Assembly (NCBI GenBank): GCA_040754475.1
Contig: JBFMCN010000026.1
Span: forward strand, 1 to 22,209
From: JAJPHY01 sp040754475
Lineage (GTDB): Bacteria > Actinomycetota > UBA4738 > HRBIN12
Direction of reading: 5' to 3'
DNA length: 22,209 nucleotides
The notes beneath the pieces are model-generated. The model was not told where the DNA came from, searched no databases, and saw only the letters and a list, made by a program, of their open reading frames with translations. Within the stretch, counting starts at the first letter, position 1. Each line of letters begins with the position of its first letter. Below, one piece after another: positions 1 through 7,497 of the stretch. A program made the position numbers and the translations under genes.

Positions 1-123
1 GACAACATCGAGATGACCGTCGAGCTGATCGCCCCCATCGCCATGGAGGAGGGCCTGCGCTTTGCCATCCGCGAGGGCGGCCGCACCGTGGGCGCCGGGC
101 GTGTGACCAAGATCATCAAGTAG
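1..123 (+). CDS. tuf: Elongation factor Tu, C-terminal fragment
   Basis: This is the 3' end of a gene that begins before the window: 40 codons in frame 1, then TAG at 121-123. The peptide contains TVELIAPIAMEEGLRFAIRE and ends GAGRVTKIIK, which matches the last beta-barrel domain of EF-Tu as found in actinobacteria. EF-Tu is the cytoplasmic GTPase that delivers aminoacyl-tRNA to the ribosome. The GTPase domain is outside the window. Only 31 bases separate the stop from rpsJ, so the str (rpsL-rpsG-fusA-tuf) and S10 gene groups are probably continuous here. Identity is clear despite the short fragment. Confidence 0.93.
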   Translation, partial: DNIEMTVELIAPIAMEEGLRFAIREGGRTVGAGRVTKIIK

Positions 124-154
124 GAGAGGAACCGGAGAGGAAGGCATCGAGGAA

Positions 155-463
155 GTGGCGGGACCGAAGATCCGGATCAAGCTGCGGGCCTACGATCACC
201 GCATGCTCGATGTCGCCGCGCGCGACATCGTCGAGCACGTTACCCGCACCGGTGCGAAGGTCGTGGGGCCGGTCCCGCTGCCCACCGAGCGCTCCGTCTA
301 CACCGTCATCCGCTCGCCCCACAAGTACAAGGACTCGCGCGAGCACTTCCAGATGCTCACGCACAAGCGGCTCATCGACATCGTCGACGCGACCTCGAAG
401 ACCGTCCAGGAGCTGCAGCGCCTGAACCTGTCGGCTGGGGTCGACATCGAGATCAAGCTCTGA
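155..463 (+). CDS. rpsJ: 30S ribosomal protein S10
   Basis: The product is 102 residues, the usual S10 length. It begins MAGPKIRIKLRAYDHRMLD and carries the conserved VGPVPLPTE and SREHFQMLTHKR segments. S10 sits in the head of the small subunit and in other bacteria doubles as NusE in antitermination. The GTG at 155 was chosen because the protein then starts exactly at the conserved MAG-KIRI end; purine-rich GGAGAGGAAGG lies about 10 bases upstream. The TGA shares its last base with the ATG of rplC (1-base overlap), which suggests coupled translation. Confidence 0.97.
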   Translation: MAGPKIRIKLRAYDHRMLDVAARDIVEHVTRTGAKVVGPVPLPTERSVYTVIRSPHKYKDSREHFQMLTHKRLIDIVDATSKTVQELQRLNLSAGVDIEIKL

Positions 464-1116
464 TGGCAGAGGTCAAGGGCATCCTCGGGACGAAGCTGGG
501 CATGACCCAGATCTTCGAAGACACCCGGGCGATCCCGGTCACGGTGATCAAGGCCGGGCCCTGCTTCGTCGCGCAGGTCAGGACCGAGGCCAAGGACGGC
601 TACAGGGCCGTCCAGCTCACGTTCACCGAACCGCGGCCCCGCGACCTCACTCGACCGATGAAGGGCCACTTCGAGGCTCATGGCGCTCCGCCAGGCCGCT
701 ACGTCGTGGAGCTACGGACCGACGACGCTGAAGGCTACTCGGCCGGTCAGGAGATCAGGGCCGACGTGTTCCGGCCCGGCGAGCGGGCCGACGTGATCGG
801 CGTCTCCAGGGGCAAGGGCTTCGCCGGAGTCATGAAGCGCCACGGGTTCGGCGGACTCGGGGGTAGCCACGGCACCGAGCGCAAGCACCGTTCGCCGGGC
901 GCGATCGGGGCCTGCGCCACGCCCTCCCGGGTCTTCAAGGGGACGCGCATGGCCGGTCGGATGGGCAATGAGCGCGTGACGGTGTTGAACCTCGAGGTCG
1001 TTCAGGCCGATCCCGAGCGGAACCTGCTGCTGCTGAAGGGGGCCGTGCCCGGTCCGAACGGCGGCCTCGTGATGGTGCGCTCCGCCGTCAAGGCGCCCGT
1101 GGGGAGGAAGGGCTGA
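463..1116 (+). CDS. rplC: 50S ribosomal protein L3
   Basis: The product is 217 residues, typical for L3. It starts with GILGTKLGMTQIFED and contains the internal loop with GFGGLGGSHGTERKHRSPG followed by FKGTRMAGRMGNERVTV, the extension that reaches toward the peptidyl transferase centre. L3 is an early-assembling protein of the large subunit. The ATG at 463 overlaps the rpsJ stop by one base and the TGA overlaps the rplD ATG by one base. Nothing is unusual in length or motifs. Confidence 0.97.
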   Translation: MAEVKGILGTKLGMTQIFEDTRAIPVTVIKAGPCFVAQVRTEAKDGYRAVQLTFTEPRPRDLTRPMKGHFEAHGAPPGRYVVELRTDDAEGYSAGQEIRADVFRPGERADVIGVSRGKGFAGVMKRHGFGGLGGSHGTERKHRSPGAIGACATPSRVFKGTRMAGRMGNERVTVLNLEVVQADPERNLLLLKGAVPGPNGGLVMVRSAVKAPVGRKG

Positions 1117-1772
1117 TGGCCACCGTCCCCGTGCTCGACATCGGCGGCAAGAAGGTGGCGGAGCGGGACCTCGCCCCTGAGATCTTCGAGGCGGAGGTCA
1201 GGGTCCCGTTGATGCACCAGGTCGTCGTGGCCGGGCTCGCCTCGCTCCGTGCCGGAACGCACTCGACCAAGACGCGCGGCGAGGTCTCCGGGGGCGGCAG
1301 GAAGCCATGGCGCCAGAAGGGGACCGGACGGGCGCGGCAGGGATCCAACCGCGCTCCGCAGTGGAAGGGCGGGGGGGTCGTCCACGGACCGAAGCCTCGG
1401 GATCACGAGATCCGAGTCAACAAGAAGATGAAGCGGGGGGCTCTGCGCTCCGCGCTCACCGACGCCGTGCGGTCCGGCAAGCTCACGGTCGTCGAGGAGC
1501 TTCCGTTCGACGAGCCGAAGACGAGGCGGGCCGCCGAGATCCTCGAGGCGCTCGAGCTCTCCGGTCGGGTGCTGCTCGTCTTGCCGATGCCGGCCGAGGA
1601 TGCCGTCGAGAGGTCCTTCCGGAATCTGCCGAACGTGAAGCTCGTCTACGCGCCGTCCCTCGGTACCTACGACGTGGTCGCTGCGGACAAGGTGCTGTTC
1701 ACGAAGGCGGCGCTCGACGTCATCGAGGGACGGGAGGCCCCGGAGGCCGGCGGCGAGGAGGGTGACGAGTGA
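1116..1772 (+). CDS. rplD: 50S ribosomal protein L4
   Basis: The product is 218 residues. It has the L4 globular fold with the extended tunnel loop at about residues 48-92, including GGGRKPWRQKGTGRARQG, the hallmark of the family. L4 lines the peptide exit tunnel; in gammaproteobacteria it also controls its own operon, but nothing here shows that. A short acidic tail (GREAPEAGGEEGDE) follows the conserved core. The start overlaps the rplC stop by one base, and the end overlaps rplW by four bases (GTGA at 1769-1772). Confidence 0.97.
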   Translation: MATVPVLDIGGKKVAERDLAPEIFEAEVRVPLMHQVVVAGLASLRAGTHSTKTRGEVSGGGRKPWRQKGTGRARQGSNRAPQWKGGGVVHGPKPRDHEIRVNKKMKRGALRSALTDAVRSGKLTVVEELPFDEPKTRRAAEILEALELSGRVLLVLPMPAEDAVERSFRNLPNVKLVYAPSLGTYDVVAADKVLFTKAALDVIEGREAPEAGGEEGDE

Positions 1773-2059
1773 AGACGACGCGAGACGTCATCATCCGCCC
1801 GATCGTGTCCGAGAAGTCGTACGCGAGTCTGGAGAACAACGTCTACACGTTCCTGGTCGATCCGCGAGCGAACAAGACGGAGATCAAAGAGGCGATCCAG
1901 CGGATCTGGAACGTCCAGGTGACCTCGGTCAACACCCTGCACCGCAAGGGGAAGATCAAGCGGCGGCGTTGGACCCAAGGCAAGCGCCCGGACCAGAAGC
2001 GGGCGATCGTCACGCTGGCCGAAGGCGACAGCATCGAGATCTTCGAGACCGGGAAGTAG
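1769..2059 (+). CDS. rplW: 50S ribosomal protein L23
   Basis: The product is 96 residues, normal for L23. Motifs include RDVIIRPIVSEKS near the start, YTFLVDPRANKTEIKEAI, and the loop KGKIKRRRWTQGKRPDQKRA. L23 sits at the tunnel exit and is a docking point for trigger factor and SRP. The GTG at 1769 forms a GTGA overlap with the stop of rplD, so translation is probably coupled. The next gene, rplB, follows after 12 bases. Confidence 0.96.
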   Translation: MKTTRDVIIRPIVSEKSYASLENNVYTFLVDPRANKTEIKEAIQRIWNVQVTSVNTLHRKGKIKRRRWTQGKRPDQKRAIVTLAEGDSIEIFETGK

Positions 2060-2071
2060 GGGTAGCGACAC

Positions 2072-2902
2072 ATGGCCGTCCGCAAATACAAGCCGACGAC
2101 CCCGGGACGCCGAGGCGCGAGCGTCTCCTCATTCGACGAGGTCACGCGCAGCCGTCCCGAGAAGTCGCTGCTCGACAAGGGGCGCGAGCGCGCCGGTCGC
2201 AACAACAGGGGCCGGATCACCACGCGCCACAAGGGCGGGGGGAACAAGCGCCGCTTCCGGGTCGTCGATCTGCGCCGTGAGAAGGACGGCGTGCCGGCGC
2301 GGGTCGCCCACATCGAGTACGACCCGAACCGAAGCGCCCGGATCGCGCTTCTTCATTACCTGGACGGCGAGAAGCGGTACATCCTCGCCCCTCAGGGACT
2401 TCGGGTCGGCGACCGCCTCATGTCCGGCGAAGGCTCGGACATCCGTCCGGGTAACTCGCTGCCGCTTCGCAACATCCCGGTCGGCACCGTCGTCCACGCG
2501 GTCGAGCTGAAGCCGGGCGGTGGTGCGAAGATGGCCCGCTCTGCCGGCACCAGCGTGCAGCTTGTGGCGAAGGAAGGTCGCTTCGCCACGCTCCGGCTGC
2601 CCTCGGGCGAGATGCGACTGGTCGAGGCCGCCTGCAGGGGAACGGTAGGCGAGGTCGGCAACCCCGAGCACGAGCTCGTCCAGCTCGGAAAGGCGGGGCG
2701 CAACCGCTGGCGGTCCAAACGGCCGTCGGTCCGCGGCGTGGCGATGAATCCTGTCGATCACCCACTCGGCGGCGGTGAGGGCAAGAGCTCGGGCGGCCGC
2801 CATCCGACCTCTCCGTGGGGCAAGAAGGAGGGGCGGACGCGCAAGAAGAACAAGGCGTCGAACAAGCTCATCGTGCGGCGTCGCGGGAAGGGGCGTGGCT
2901 GA
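2072..2902 (+). CDS. rplB: 50S ribosomal protein L2
   Basis: The product is 276 residues, the usual L2 length. It opens MAVRKYKPTTPGRR, has the OB- and SH3-like domains (GRITTRHKGGGNKRRFRVVD; IPVGTVVHAVELKPGGG), and a basic C-terminal tail. The region around the functionally important His reads AMNPVDHPLGGGEG, so the DHP histidine is kept, while the second His of the common DHPHGGG form is Leu. L2 bridges the subunits and is needed for peptidyl transfer. Its TGA overlaps the ATG of rpsS by one base. Confidence 0.97.
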   Translation: MAVRKYKPTTPGRRGASVSSFDEVTRSRPEKSLLDKGRERAGRNNRGRITTRHKGGGNKRRFRVVDLRREKDGVPARVAHIEYDPNRSARIALLHYLDGEKRYILAPQGLRVGDRLMSGEGSDIRPGNSLPLRNIPVGTVVHAVELKPGGGAKMARSAGTSVQLVAKEGRFATLRLPSGEMRLVEAACRGTVGEVGNPEHELVQLGKAGRNRWRSKRPSVRGVAMNPVDHPLGGGEGKSSGGRHPTSPWGKKEGRTRKKNKASNKLIVRRRGKGRG

Positions 2903-3183
2903 TGGCGAGATCCATCAAGAAGGGGCCGTTCGTGGACGAGCACCTGATGGTCAAGATCGCCGAGATGAACAGGCGCGGCGACAAGCGGGTCGTGCGGACC
3001 TGGTCGCGGCGCTCGACGATCGTCCCGGAGATGGTCGGGCACACCATCGCGGTGCACGACGGGCGCAAGCACGTTCCCGTATACGTGTCGGAGTCGATGG
3101 TCGGGCACAAGCTGGGGGAGTTCGCGCCGACGCGCACCTTCCGCTCTCACGCCCGATCGGAACGAAGCAGCTCGGTCAGGTAG
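2902..3183 (+). CDS. rpsS: 30S ribosomal protein S19
   Basis: The product is 93 residues, starting MARSIKKGPFVDEHLM, the conserved S19 N-terminus. The open frame continues upstream, but the ATG at 2902 overlaps the rplB stop by one base and gives the standard protein. Core motifs are RTWSRRSTIVPEMVGHTIAVHDG and MVGHKLGEFAPTRTFRSH. S19 lies in the head of the small subunit near the A site. rplV follows three bases after the stop. Confidence 0.97.
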   Translation: MARSIKKGPFVDEHLMVKIAEMNRRGDKRVVRTWSRRSTIVPEMVGHTIAVHDGRKHVPVYVSESMVGHKLGEFAPTRTFRSHARSERSSSVR

Positions 3184-3186
3184 GCG

Positions 3187-3531
3187 ATGGAGGCGAAGGC
3201 GACCGTCAAGTTCGTGCGGATCTCGCCGCCGAAGGCGCGGCGGGTGATCGACCTCATCCGCGGCCGGCACGTCGAAGAGGCGAGACGCATTCTCAGGTTC
3301 TCGCCACATTCGGCTTCCCACACCGTCGGCAAGTGCCTGGAATCGGCCGTCGCCAACGCCGAGCAGGTGCCCGGCGTCGCCTCGCAGAACCTGATCGTCG
3401 ATCGCGCGTACGTTGACGCGGGCCCCACGCTGAAGCGGTGGCGGCCCCGCGCGTACGGGCGCGCCGCCCGCATCCGCAAGCGCACGTCTCACATCACGCT
3501 CGTCGTCAAGACGTTGGGAGAGGATGTCTAG
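3187..3531 (+). CDS. rplV: 50S ribosomal protein L22
   Basis: The product is 114 residues. It begins MEAKATVKFVRISPPKARRV and includes the long beta-hairpin at about residues 78-103 (GPTLKRWRPRAYGRAARIRK) that extends into the exit tunnel, where macrolide-resistance changes map in other bacteria. The C-terminal strand (THITLVV type, here SHITLVV) is intact. ATG at 3187 is three bases after rpsS. The TAG shares its last base with the GTG start of rpsC. Confidence 0.96.
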   Translation: MEAKATVKFVRISPPKARRVIDLIRGRHVEEARRILRFSPHSASHTVGKCLESAVANAEQVPGVASQNLIVDRAYVDAGPTLKRWRPRAYGRAARIRKRTSHITLVVKTLGEDV

Positions 3532-4406
3532 TGGGCCACAAGGTCAACCCTTACGGGTTCCGGTTGGGGGTCATCTACCCGTGGAAGTCCAACTGGTACG
3601 CGGGGCGCGACTACGCAGACGCCCTGCATGAGGACATCTGGGTCCGCAAGCACATCCGCCGCCGTCTGGCGCGGGCCGGTATCTCGAGCATCGACATCGA
3701 GCGCAAGGGCGACCAGATCTGGGTGTTCATCCGCACGGCTCGTCCGGGCATCGTGATCGGGCGCAAGGGGGTCGAGGTCGACCGGATTCGCAAGGACGTC
3801 GAGCGCGTCACGAAGAAGCGCGTCGACGTGAAGGTCGAGGACATGAACTCCGCTGCGAGCGAGCTCCGCCCGGAGACCGATGCCACCCTGCTCGCGCAGG
3901 GCGTCGCCGAGCAACTCGCCGGCCGCGTGTCGTTCCGGAGGGCGATGCGCCGGGCCGTGCAGACCGCGATGCGCTCGGGAGCCCTCGGGGTGCGCGTTCA
4001 GTGCGGTGGCCGTCTGGGGGGCGCGGAGATGTCGCGCCGGGAGTGGTACCGCGAGGGTCGCGTGCCCCTCCACACGCTGCGCGCGCGGATCGACTTCGGA
4101 ACCGCGGAGGCAAAGACCACGTTCGGGCTGATCGGCGTGAAGGTCTGGGTATACCACGGCGACGAGATCCCGATCTCCGAGCAGGAGACCGAGCGCGCGC
4201 GAGCCCGCGCGCTCGCCCAGGTGACGACCGGGGGCGCGGCCTCGACCGGTGCGCTGATCACGGACGAGAAGGAAGTCCTCGAGGTCGCGGAGGAGCCTGA
4301 GGCCCCCATCGTCCCGTCGAGCGAGGCGATGGAGCCGGAGCCCGAGGACACGACTCCCGAGGACGCGACCTCGGGGGACGCGGCTCCCGGGGAGGGGGAG
4401 GCTTGA
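3531..4406 (+). CDS. rpsC: 30S ribosomal protein S3 with acidic C-terminal tail
   Basis: The product is 291 residues against roughly 210-240 for most S3 proteins. It starts MGHKVNPYGFRLG at GTG 3531, which overlaps the rplV stop by one base; the open frame upstream is an overlap artefact. The KH domain has the GxxG loop (GRKG, residues 77-80), and the C-terminal domain has GGRLGGAEMSRREW and TTFGLIGVKVWVY. S3 lines the mRNA entry channel. From about residue 219 the protein changes into a linker and then, after residue 243, an Asp/Glu/Pro-rich tail of about 50 residues. The core identity is certain; any function of the tail is unknown. Confidence 0.97.
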   Translation: MGHKVNPYGFRLGVIYPWKSNWYAGRDYADALHEDIWVRKHIRRRLARAGISSIDIERKGDQIWVFIRTARPGIVIGRKGVEVDRIRKDVERVTKKRVDVKVEDMNSAASELRPETDATLLAQGVAEQLAGRVSFRRAMRRAVQTAMRSGALGVRVQCGGRLGGAEMSRREWYREGRVPLHTLRARIDFGTAEAKTTFGLIGVKVWVYHGDEIPISEQETERARARALAQVTTGGAASTGALITDEKEVLEVAEEPEAPIVPSSEAMEPEPEDTTPEDATSGDAAPGEGEA

Positions 4407-4825
4407 TGCTCGCGCCGAAGCGAGTGAAGCACCGCAAGGTGCACCGGGGGCGGATGCGCGGCCGGGCCACGGGCGGCTCCGAGGTGCATTTCGGCGACTA
4501 CGGGCTGGTGGCGCTCGAACCGGCGTGGATCACGAACCGACAGATCGAGGCCGCGCGCGTCGCGATCACTCGGCACATCCGCCGCGGCGGGAAGGTGTGG
4601 ATCACGATCTTCCCCGACAAGCCGTACACGAAGAAGCCCGCCGAAACCCGCATGGGCTCCGGCAAGGGCAACCCCGAGGGTTGGGTGGCCGTCGTGAAAC
4701 CGGGGCGTGTGATGTTCGAGCTGTCGGGCGTCTCCGAGACGCTCGCCCGGGAGGCCATGAGTCGGGCGGCGCAGAAGCTGCCGATCAAGACGAGGTTCAT
4801 CACCAGGATCGGGGGTGGGGACTAG
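4406..4825 (+). CDS. rplP: 50S ribosomal protein L16
   Basis: The product is 139 residues, standard for L16. It begins MLAPKRVKHRKVHRGRMRG, and the key segment KKPAETRMGSGKGNPEGWVAVV is intact; this region holds the arginine that is hydroxylated in some bacteria. L16 helps position tRNA in the A and P sites. A TTG three bases upstream is in frame, but the ATG at 4406 overlaps the rpsC stop by one base and gives the conserved start. rpmC begins at the base after the stop. Confidence 0.97.
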   Translation: MLAPKRVKHRKVHRGRMRGRATGGSEVHFGDYGLVALEPAWITNRQIEAARVAITRHIRRGGKVWITIFPDKPYTKKPAETRMGSGKGNPEGWVAVVKPGRVMFELSGVSETLAREAMSRAAQKLPIKTRFITRIGGGD

Positions 4826-5281
4826 ATGCCCCGCAACGTCAGGGAGCTTCGGGAGCTGGGAGAGTCCGAGCTCCTCGAGCGGCTCGAGTCCCACAAGGAG
4901 GAGCTGTTCAACCTCCGTTTCCAGCTCGCCACGGGGCAGCTCGACAACCCAATGCGGATCAAGCAGGTGCGTCACGACGTCGCGCGGATCCTGACCGTGC
5001 TCGGTGAGCAGAACGTCGACGTGCAGATCGAGGAGGAGATCGCCCGGATCGATCGAGAGGCGCTTGCCCAGGCGAGCGAGGGGAAAGCGGCCGACACCGG
5101 CAGACGTCGCGGGCTGCGGCGCTTCCGAGCAAAGGCCGAGAGGACGCAGCGGGAGTCACTCGACGACCAGGGAGCGCTTCCGGCCGACGACGTCGAAGAG
5201 GCCGACGAAGCCGGAGAGTTCGATGAGGCCGCAGAGGCCGATGAGGCAGCCGAGGCCGAGGACGCCGAGGAGGAGCGGTGA
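4826..5281 (+). CDS. rpmC: 50S ribosomal protein L29 with long charged extension
   Basis: The product is 151 residues, more than twice the usual 60-70 for L29. Residues 1-65 are ordinary L29: VRELRELGESELLERL, then ELFNLRFQLATGQLDNPMRI and a helix ending near LGEQNV. Residues 66-90 look like a helical continuation, 93-110 are Arg-rich, and 111-151 are an Asp/Glu/Ala run with repeats of the EADEA type. L29 sits beside L23 at the tunnel exit, so the tail would emerge near nascent chains. The reading frame stays open with a GTGA overlap into rpsQ, which argues against a frameshift error. The role of the extension is unknown. Confidence 0.92.
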   Translation: MPRNVRELRELGESELLERLESHKEELFNLRFQLATGQLDNPMRIKQVRHDVARILTVLGEQNVDVQIEEEIARIDREALAQASEGKAADTGRRRGLRRFRAKAERTQRESLDDQGALPADDVEEADEAGEFDEAAEADEAAEAEDAEEER

Positions 5282-5559
5282 GCGAGGAGAAGGCGACCGT
5301 CGGCTCCACGCGAGGCCGGCGGAAGACCCGGACCGGCGTCGTCGTGTCCGACGCGATGGACAAGACCGTCCTGGTCAAGATCGATAGGACCATGACCCAT
5401 CCGCTGTACAAGAAGACCGTCCGGCGGTCCTCGAAGCTCGTGGCGCACGACGAGGGTAACGAAGCGCGCGTCGGCGACAAGGTCCGGGTCATGGAGACTC
5501 GCCCGCTGTCCAAGACCAAGCGCTGGCGCGTCATCGAGATCGTAGAGAAGGCGAAGTAG
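5278..5559 (+). CDS. rpsQ: 30S ribosomal protein S17
   Basis: The product is 93 residues. After a short charged leader (MSEEKATVGSTRG) it has the S17 OB fold: RRKTRTGVVVSDAMDKTVLV, HPLYKKTVRRSSKLVAHDE, and VGDKVRVMETRPLSKTKRWR. S17 binds 16S rRNA early in 30S assembly. The GTG at 5278 forms a 4-base GTGA overlap with the rpmC stop. The TAG shares one base with the GTG of rplN. Confidence 0.96.
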   Translation: MSEEKATVGSTRGRRKTRTGVVVSDAMDKTVLVKIDRTMTHPLYKKTVRRSSKLVAHDEGNEARVGDKVRVMETRPLSKTKRWRVIEIVEKAK

Positions 5560-5930
5560 TGATCCAGCAGGAGACGCGCTGCAGGGTGGCTGACAACACC
5601 GGGGCGAGGGAGGTCCTGGTGATCCGGGTGCTGGGCGGCTCGCACCGCCGGTATGCCGCGATCGGGGACGTCATCGTGGGCTCCGTGAAGGAAGCCCTGC
5701 CCGGCGGCGCGGTCAAGAAGGGGGAAGTCGTGAAGGCCGTCGTCGTGCGCACCGCGAAGGAGCGCCGTCGACCCGACGGCTCCTACATCCGGTTCGACGA
5801 CAACGCCGTCGTACTGCTGACCGCCGACACGCGGAACCCCCGAGGCACCCGGATCTTCGGTCCGGTCGCCCGGGAGCTTCGCGAGAAGCGCTTCATGAAG
5901 ATCATCTCGCTGGCTCCGGAGGTGCTGTGA
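5559..5930 (+). CDS. rplN: 50S ribosomal protein L14
   Basis: The product is 123 residues, essentially the universal L14 length. It starts MIQQETRCRVADNTGAREV and includes RRPDGSYIRFDDNAVVLL and the C-terminal ELREKRFMKIISLAPEVL. L14 lies at the subunit interface and is the docking site for the silencing factor RsfS in other bacteria. The start is GTG at 5559, overlapping the rpsQ stop by one base. Confidence 0.97.
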   Translation: MIQQETRCRVADNTGAREVLVIRVLGGSHRRYAAIGDVIVGSVKEALPGGAVKKGEVVKAVVVRTAKERRRPDGSYIRFDDNAVVLLTADTRNPRGTRIFGPVARELREKRFMKIISLAPEVL

Positions 5931-6268
5931 TGCCGGGCGTCGACATCAAGAAGGACGACACAGTTCGTGTGATGAGCGGCAAGGACCGAGGCCATACCGG
6001 TCGCGTGATCCGCGTGCTGCCCGGCGAGGGTCGCGTGATGGTGGACGGCGCGGCTCGCGCGAAGAAGCACCAGCGGACGAGCGGCAAGCGCTCCACCGGC
6101 GGTCAGCAGCTGCAACAGGGCGGAATCATCGACACTGAGCTGTACATCGACATCTCCAACGTCCAGCTCGTGTGCCGGTCCTGCGGCCAGCCCACGCGCG
6201 TCGGGCACCAGGTGAACGCCGGCGGAGTGAAGGTTCGGATCTGCAGAAGGTGTGAGGCCGAGCTGTGA
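5930..6268 (+). CDS. rplX: 50S ribosomal protein L24
   Basis: The product is 112 residues. The KOW motif is at about residues 7-34 (KKDDTVRVMSGKDRGHTGRV). The C-terminal part has two Cys pairs, C82-x2-C85 and C105-x2-C108, forming a small zinc-ribbon-like end seen in many bacterial L24 proteins. L24 helps start 50S assembly. ATG 5930 overlaps the rplN stop by one base; a GTG three bases earlier is the only near alternative. The stop overlaps the GTG of rplE by four bases. Confidence 0.95.
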   Translation: MPGVDIKKDDTVRVMSGKDRGHTGRVIRVLPGEGRVMVDGAARAKKHQRTSGKRSTGGQQLQQGGIIDTELYIDISNVQLVCRSCGQPTRVGHQVNAGGVKVRICRRCEAEL

Positions 6269-6846
6269 ACGAGCGGTACGTTCCCCGGTTGAAGGCACGC
6301 TTCCGCGACGAGGTGCTCGGGCGCCTGCAGCGCGAGCTGGGCCTGAAGAATCCCATGCAAGTTCCTCGCCTCGAGAAAGTTGTGGTCAACATGGGGATCG
6401 GCGACTCGCTGAAGGACGGCGGCCTGCTGGAGGCTGCCACCGCAGATCTGGCGGTCATCGCCGGCCAGAAGGCGGTGATCACGAAGGCGCGGAAGTCCAT
6501 CGCGGGCTTCAAGGTTCGCGAGGGCATGTCGATCGGCGCGAAGGTGACGCTCCGCGGCGACCGGATGTGGGAGTTCGTCGACCGGCTCCTTTCGGTCGCG
6601 ATCCCGAGGATCCGTGACTTCAGGGGGCTGAGCCCGCGCTCGTTCGATGGGCACGGCAACTACACGCTCGGCCTGACCGAGCAGCTGATCTTCCCCGAGA
6701 TCGACTACGACAAGGTCGTGAAGGTGCGGGGCATGGACGTCACGGTCGTGACGACGGCACACGACGACGAGCAGGGCAGGGCGCTGCTCACCGCGCTCGG
6801 GTTCCCCTTCGAGGGGGCGCCTGCGGTGTCGGCTGCCGCTTCCTAG
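6265..6846 (+). CDS. rplE: 50S ribosomal protein L5
   Basis: The product is 193 residues. Typical L5 segments are NPMQVPRLEKVVVNMGIGD, GQKAVITKARKSIAGFKVREG, RIRDFRGLSPRSFDGHGNY and the C-terminal MDVTVVTTAHDDEQGRALL. L5 forms the central protuberance with 5S rRNA and touches the P-site tRNA. GTG 6265 overlaps the rplX stop (GTGA). A short Ala/Ser tail follows the conserved end. rpsZ starts 12 bases downstream. Confidence 0.97.
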   Translation: MNERYVPRLKARFRDEVLGRLQRELGLKNPMQVPRLEKVVVNMGIGDSLKDGGLLEAATADLAVIAGQKAVITKARKSIAGFKVREGMSIGAKVTLRGDRMWEFVDRLLSVAIPRIRDFRGLSPRSFDGHGNYTLGLTEQLIFPEIDYDKVVKVRGMDVTVVTTAHDDEQGRALLTALGFPFEGAPAVSAAAS

Positions 6847-6858
6847 CGAGGTAGACAG

Positions 6859-7044
6859 ATGGCGAAGAAGGCGTTGATCGAGAAGCAGCAGGGACGGCAG
6901 GCGTTCGGGGTCCGCGAGTATACGCGGTGCCGCAGGTGCGGACGGCCGCGCGCGGTCTTCCGCAAGTTCATGCTGTGCCGGGTCTGTTTCCGCGAGCTCG
7001 CGCACGTCGGCGAGCTGCCGGGGGTGACGAAGGCGTCATGGTGA
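6859..7044 (+). CDS. rpsZ: 30S ribosomal protein S14, zinc-binding type Z
   Basis: The product is 61 residues, the short zinc form of S14 rather than the roughly 100-residue form. The zinc ligands are visible as C24-x2-C27 and C40-x2-C43 within CRRCGRPRAV and MLCRVC, and the end GELPGVTKASW is conserved. S14 is in the head of the small subunit. Organisms with this form often carry a Cys-free paralogue used under zinc limitation; none is in this window. The gene overlaps rpsH by seven bases. Confidence 0.97.
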   Translation: MAKKALIEKQQGRQAFGVREYTRCRRCGRPRAVFRKFMLCRVCFRELAHVGELPGVTKASW

Positions 7045-7451
7045 AGCTGGCGACGAACGTTACCGATCCCGTCGCGGACCTGCTAACGCGGATTCGCAAC
7101 GCGCACCTGGCCGACAAGGACGACCTCCTGTTGCCCGCCTCCAAGCTGGGCGAGGCGATCCTCAAGATCCTTGCGGCCGAGGGCTTCGTCTCCGGGTACA
7201 AGCTCGAGGGCGAGGGCGTCCACAGGGCGTTTCGCGTCGGTCTGAAGTACGGGGCGAAGCGGGAGCGGGCCATCACGGGTCTGCGCAGGGTGTCGAAGCC
7301 CGGCAGACGCGTGTACGCGCCGCGGGGCGAGCTGCCCCGCGTGATGGGAGGCCTCGGCATCGCCATCGTGTCGACGTCGCAGGGAGTCATGACGGACCGC
7401 GATGCCGTGAAGAAGGGCATCGGCGGCGAGGTCCTGGCGTTCGTGTGGTGA
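7038..7451 (+). CDS. rpsH: 30S ribosomal protein S8
   Basis: The product is 137 residues starting at ATG 7038 (MVKLATNVTDPVADLLTRIR). A GTG one codon later is also possible. The open frame extends upstream only as an overlap with rpsZ. Conserved parts are DPVADLLTRIRNAHLA, GLRRVSKPGRRVY, and the C-terminal GIAIVSTSQGVMTDRDA. S8 binds the central domain of 16S rRNA and in E. coli represses the spc operon; no such site was identified. A 46-base gap follows before rplF. Confidence 0.96.
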   Translation: MVKLATNVTDPVADLLTRIRNAHLADKDDLLLPASKLGEAILKILAAEGFVSGYKLEGEGVHRAFRVGLKYGAKRERAITGLRRVSKPGRRVYAPRGELPRVMGGLGIAIVSTSQGVMTDRDAVKKGIGGEVLAFVW

Positions 7452-7497
7452 GCGGGAAGGGCAACACGAGCAGCAGAAGGGATGAGGAGCCGGACGG

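Noticed and set aside
6103..7005. Minus-strand open frame of 300 codons, and similar long ones at 9401-10564 and 16797-18164
   Set aside because: Each lies opposite well-supported genes (rplX-rplE, rplO-secY, the kinase), has skewed composition and no recognisable motif.
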